Notes under the pieces: model-generated | What the model was told of the DNA's origin: nothing | The model's database searches: none | Seen by the model: only the letters and a program-made list of their open reading frames with translations | In this document: positions 13,123 to 14,595 of the stretch, in pieces | Position numbering within the stretch: the first letter of the stretch is position 1 | Layout of the letters: every line of letters starts with the position of its first letter | Translations under genes and position numbers: made by a program | NCBI GenBank assembly: GCA_947564495.1 | Contig: CANOCD010000004.1 | Location: forward strand, 1-14,595 | Length of the DNA: 14,595 nt | DNA from: an uncultured Angelakisella sp. | GTDB lineage: Bacteria > Bacillota > Clostridia > Oscillospirales > Ruminococcaceae | Direction of reading: 5' to 3'

Positions 13123-14253
13123 GTGGGGAAATGGCTTTCCTCCTTTTGGGGGCGGTTCCGCCACCGGGCGGACCGGCTCACCCTTGTCCTGGCCTTGGGG
13201 CTTTCGGCCCTCAGCGTCCTGTGCATCTACGCCATCTATGTGGCGGGGTACTGCCAGAAGCGGCCCTGGCAGATCCAGGGGTTGGCCGCCGCCCTGGGCT
13301 TCTGCGCCGTGGTGGTGATGGTGGGCCTCTTTGACTACGAGAGCCTGGCGGGGCTGTGGCGGTTCTACTACCCTCTCACCGCCGCCGTGATGATCTGGAC
13401 CGCCTTTTTTGGCGAGACCCGCCCCGGCTCCAACAACCGCAGCTGGCTGAACCTGAAGGTGACTTCCATCCAGCCCAGCGAGATCTGGAAGCTGGTCTTT
13501 ATCCTCGCCTTCGCCTGGCAGCTGGCCAAATACCGGGAGGACCTGAACCATCCCCGGGCCCTGATCCCGGTGCTCCTCAACGCCGGTCTGGGGGTTGGGG
13601 TGGTGCTGCTCCAGAAGGACACCGGGGTGGCCCTGGTCCTGGCGGCCATCATCGTGGCCATGCTCTTTGTGGCGGGCCTCTCCCGGAAGTTCATCCTGGG
13701 GGCCATAGGCGTCGGCCTGGTCTCGGTCCCGGTGGTGTGGTTCCGCCTCCTCTCCGACTTCCAGAAGGAGCGCATCCTCAGCCTTTTCGACCCCCAGCAG
13801 TTCGTGGAGACCACCGCCATGCAGCAGCTGGAGGGTCTGGACTCCCTGGGCTCCGGCCAGGTGTTCGGCATCGGCCTTTTTGCCGAGAACCACAACTACG
13901 TCCCGGAGATGTACAACGATTTCATCTTCACCTTCATCGGGGAGTCCTTCGGCTTTGTGGGCTGCGTCGCCGTGGTGGCGGCCCTCTCCATCATCTGCGG
14001 CCGGATGCTCTGGACCGGGGCGGTAAGCCGCAGCTACGTGGGCAAATACATCTGCACCGGTATTTTTGCCATGCTGGCCTTCCAGATCATCGTCAACATC
14101 GGGATGTGTCTCATGGTGCTGCCGGTCATCGGGATCACCCTGCCGTTCCTTTCCTACGGGGGGACGTCGGTGCTGTCGGCCTACCTCAGCCTGGGTCTGG
14201 TGATGCTGGTTTACGGGGGCAACAAAAAGACGATGTTCGAGGCGGCGGGTTAG
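13123..14253 (+). CDS. FtsW/RodA/SpoVE-family SEDS peptidoglycan glycosyltransferase
   Basis: A 376-residue membrane protein with about ten segments. SEDS landmarks are present: RSWLNL with QPSE (106-120), QKDTG (164-168, in place of the common QPDLG), LGSGQVFGIGLF (242-253) and VPEMYNDFIFTFIGE (260-274) with D266, the conserved catalytic-type aspartate. LPFLSYGG is found near the C-terminus. These enzymes polymerise lipid II into glycan strands with a partner class B PBP. The start is GTG 13123, with AAAGGGGG about 7 nt upstream; an 85-nt gap follows the kinase gene. The RodA, FtsW or SpoVE role cannot be chosen: no PBP2, MreB, MinCD or ftsZ neighbour is present. It is the last gene of the cluster. 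Confidence 0.93.
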   Translation: MGKWLSSFWGRFRHRADRLTLVLALGLSALSVLCIYAIYVAGYCQKRPWQIQGLAAALGFCAVVVMVGLFDYESLAGLWRFYYPLTAAVMIWTAFFGETRPGSNNRSWLNLKVTSIQPSEIWKLVFILAFAWQLAKYREDLNHPRALIPVLLNAGLGVGVVLLQKDTGVALVLAAIIVAMLFVAGLSRKFILGAIGVGLVSVPVVWFRLLSDFQKERILSLFDPQQFVETTAMQQLEGLDSLGSGQVFGIGLFAENHNYVPEMYNDFIFTFIGESFGFVGCVAVVAALSIICGRMLWTGAVSRSYVGKYICTGIFAMLAFQIIVNIGMCLMVLPVIGITLPFLSYGGTSVLSAYLSLGLVMLVYGGNKKTMFEAAG

Positions 14254-14285
14254 CACCCGCTGGCACACCCTGCGATACGCTGTGC
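14245..14285 (+). other. Two small stem-loops at the SEDS gene end
   Basis: GCGGGT (14245-14250) pairs with ACCCGC (14255-14260) around a TAGC loop that holds the stop codon. GCACA (14263-14267) pairs with TGTGC (14281-14285). Neither has a T-tract, so their value as terminators is doubtful. Confidence 0.3.
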
Positions 14286-14287
14286 TA

Positions 14288-14340
14288 AGAGCCTATTCAA
14301 AATCTCCCCGCGCACCGCCTGGAGGTCTTGAATAGGCTCT
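14288..14340. repeat. 53-bp hairpin with CTAAG flanking repeats (MITE-like)
   Basis: AGAGCCTATTCAA (14288-14300) is the exact reverse complement of TTGAATAGGCTCT (14328-14340). After one mismatch the stem continues for six pairs (ATCTCC with GGAGGT, one of them G-T), closing on a 13-nt loop. A 5-bp direct repeat CTAAG borders the inner palindrome at 14285-14289 and 14339-14343. Such structure fits a tiny nonautonomous insertion with a target duplication, or a mobile hairpin repeat. It encodes nothing and lies just after the SEDS gene. Confidence 0.6.
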
Positions 14341-14479
14341 AAGACTTACCTTGTGCCTGGAGTCGAAAGTGGCAAAAGGCAGAAGGCTGCAACTCACCCA
14401 CCGGGGCCTCGAAAGGCGATTCCCACACCGACGAAAGCCCCGAAAGGCGCTCCCCGCACGAACCGGGCCTGGAGAAACC
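14341..14479. repeat. Noncoding tail with a 31-bp imperfect tandem repeat
   Basis: CGAAAGGCG occurs at 14410-14418 and 14441-14449, and the match continues with three mismatches over about 19 bases, giving two units 31 bp apart. GCCT-CGAA-AGGC (14406-14417) forms a short stem-loop. I see no gene, tRNA or clear promoter in this stretch. Confidence 0.4.
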
Positions 14480-14589
14480 CCAACCCCGGCCCGCAGGCCG
14501 CTTGATTCCGCCGGAGGCACCAAAGCCGTTCCAAACCCCGCCGCCGCAGCGGCTTTGCCCGAAGGGCTCATCCCCGCCCGCAGGCGGGG
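14480..14589. repeat. GC-rich composite hairpin repeat, right copy (inverted)
   Basis: This is the inverted counterpart of the repeat at the left end. 14555-14589 matches 35-1 exactly, 14507-14532 matches 82-57 with one mismatch, and 14480-14499 matches 116-97 exactly. The modules are the same short palindromes (CCCCGCC/GGCGGGG, GCCC/GGGC, GGCC/GGCC), but the order and spacing between the matching blocks differ: the right copy lacks the second GCCC-TTC-GGGC hairpin and has a diverged third module. Confidence 0.8.
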
Positions 14590-14595
14590 ATTCCC

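Noticed and set aside
14293..14571. A 92-codon minus-strand frame through the right-end repeats
   Set aside because: It runs across hairpin repeats with no motif and no convincing ribosome site; repeat-driven GC bias explains it.

Overview
The window is about 14.6 kb of very GC-rich, gene-dense DNA with a Firmicutes-style gene set: AGGAGG-type ribosome binding sites, a MalY/PatB-type PLP enzyme, a DUF554 membrane protein, a PBP5-type carboxypeptidase, PlsY and a SEDS protein. High GC, the soluble anaerobic molybdoenzyme and the GC-rich hairpin repeats point to an anaerobic gut clostridium of the Oscillospiraceae (Flavonifractor/Lawsonibacter-like). That placement is inference; no marker gene in the window settles it. 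Both ends carry inverted copies of the same hairpin repeat, so the window may be a whole contig whose assembly stopped at a dispersed repeat.

Left half, minus strand (158-7731): six genes read leftward in the order MalY/PatB PLP enzyme, APC amino-acid permease, FAD/NAD(P) oxidoreductase, molybdopterin oxidoreductase, four-cluster ferredoxin subunit, DMT/EamA transporter. The three redox genes are tightly packed (4-nt overlap, then a 3-nt gap) and look like a complete cytosolic chain: NAD(P)H to FAD to [4Fe-4S] clusters to the Mo site. No Tat signal or membrane anchor is seen. The permease, PLP enzyme and exporter suggest that an amino acid or amino-acid conjugate is imported, cleaved or transaminated, and reduced or otherwise transformed, with a product exported. 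Hairpins without long T-tracts lie in the three wider gaps. The only good promoter seen is upstream of the PLP gene.

Middle (7732-8932): an AT-rich promoter region, a textbook terminator, and a single minus-strand DUF554 membrane protein with its own promoter. A divergent plus-strand gene set starts next to it.

Right half, plus strand (8933-14253): an envelope/housekeeping cluster of D-Ala-D-Ala carboxypeptidase, RluB-type pseudouridine synthase with a long basic tail, a small unknown protein, PlsY, a PfkB-family sugar kinase and a FtsW/RodA-family SEDS protein. RluB, the small protein and PlsY are linked by two successive 4-nt overlaps. The last 342 bases have no gene. They hold a 53-bp hairpin flanked by CTAAG repeats, a short imperfect tandem repeat and the terminal hairpin cluster.
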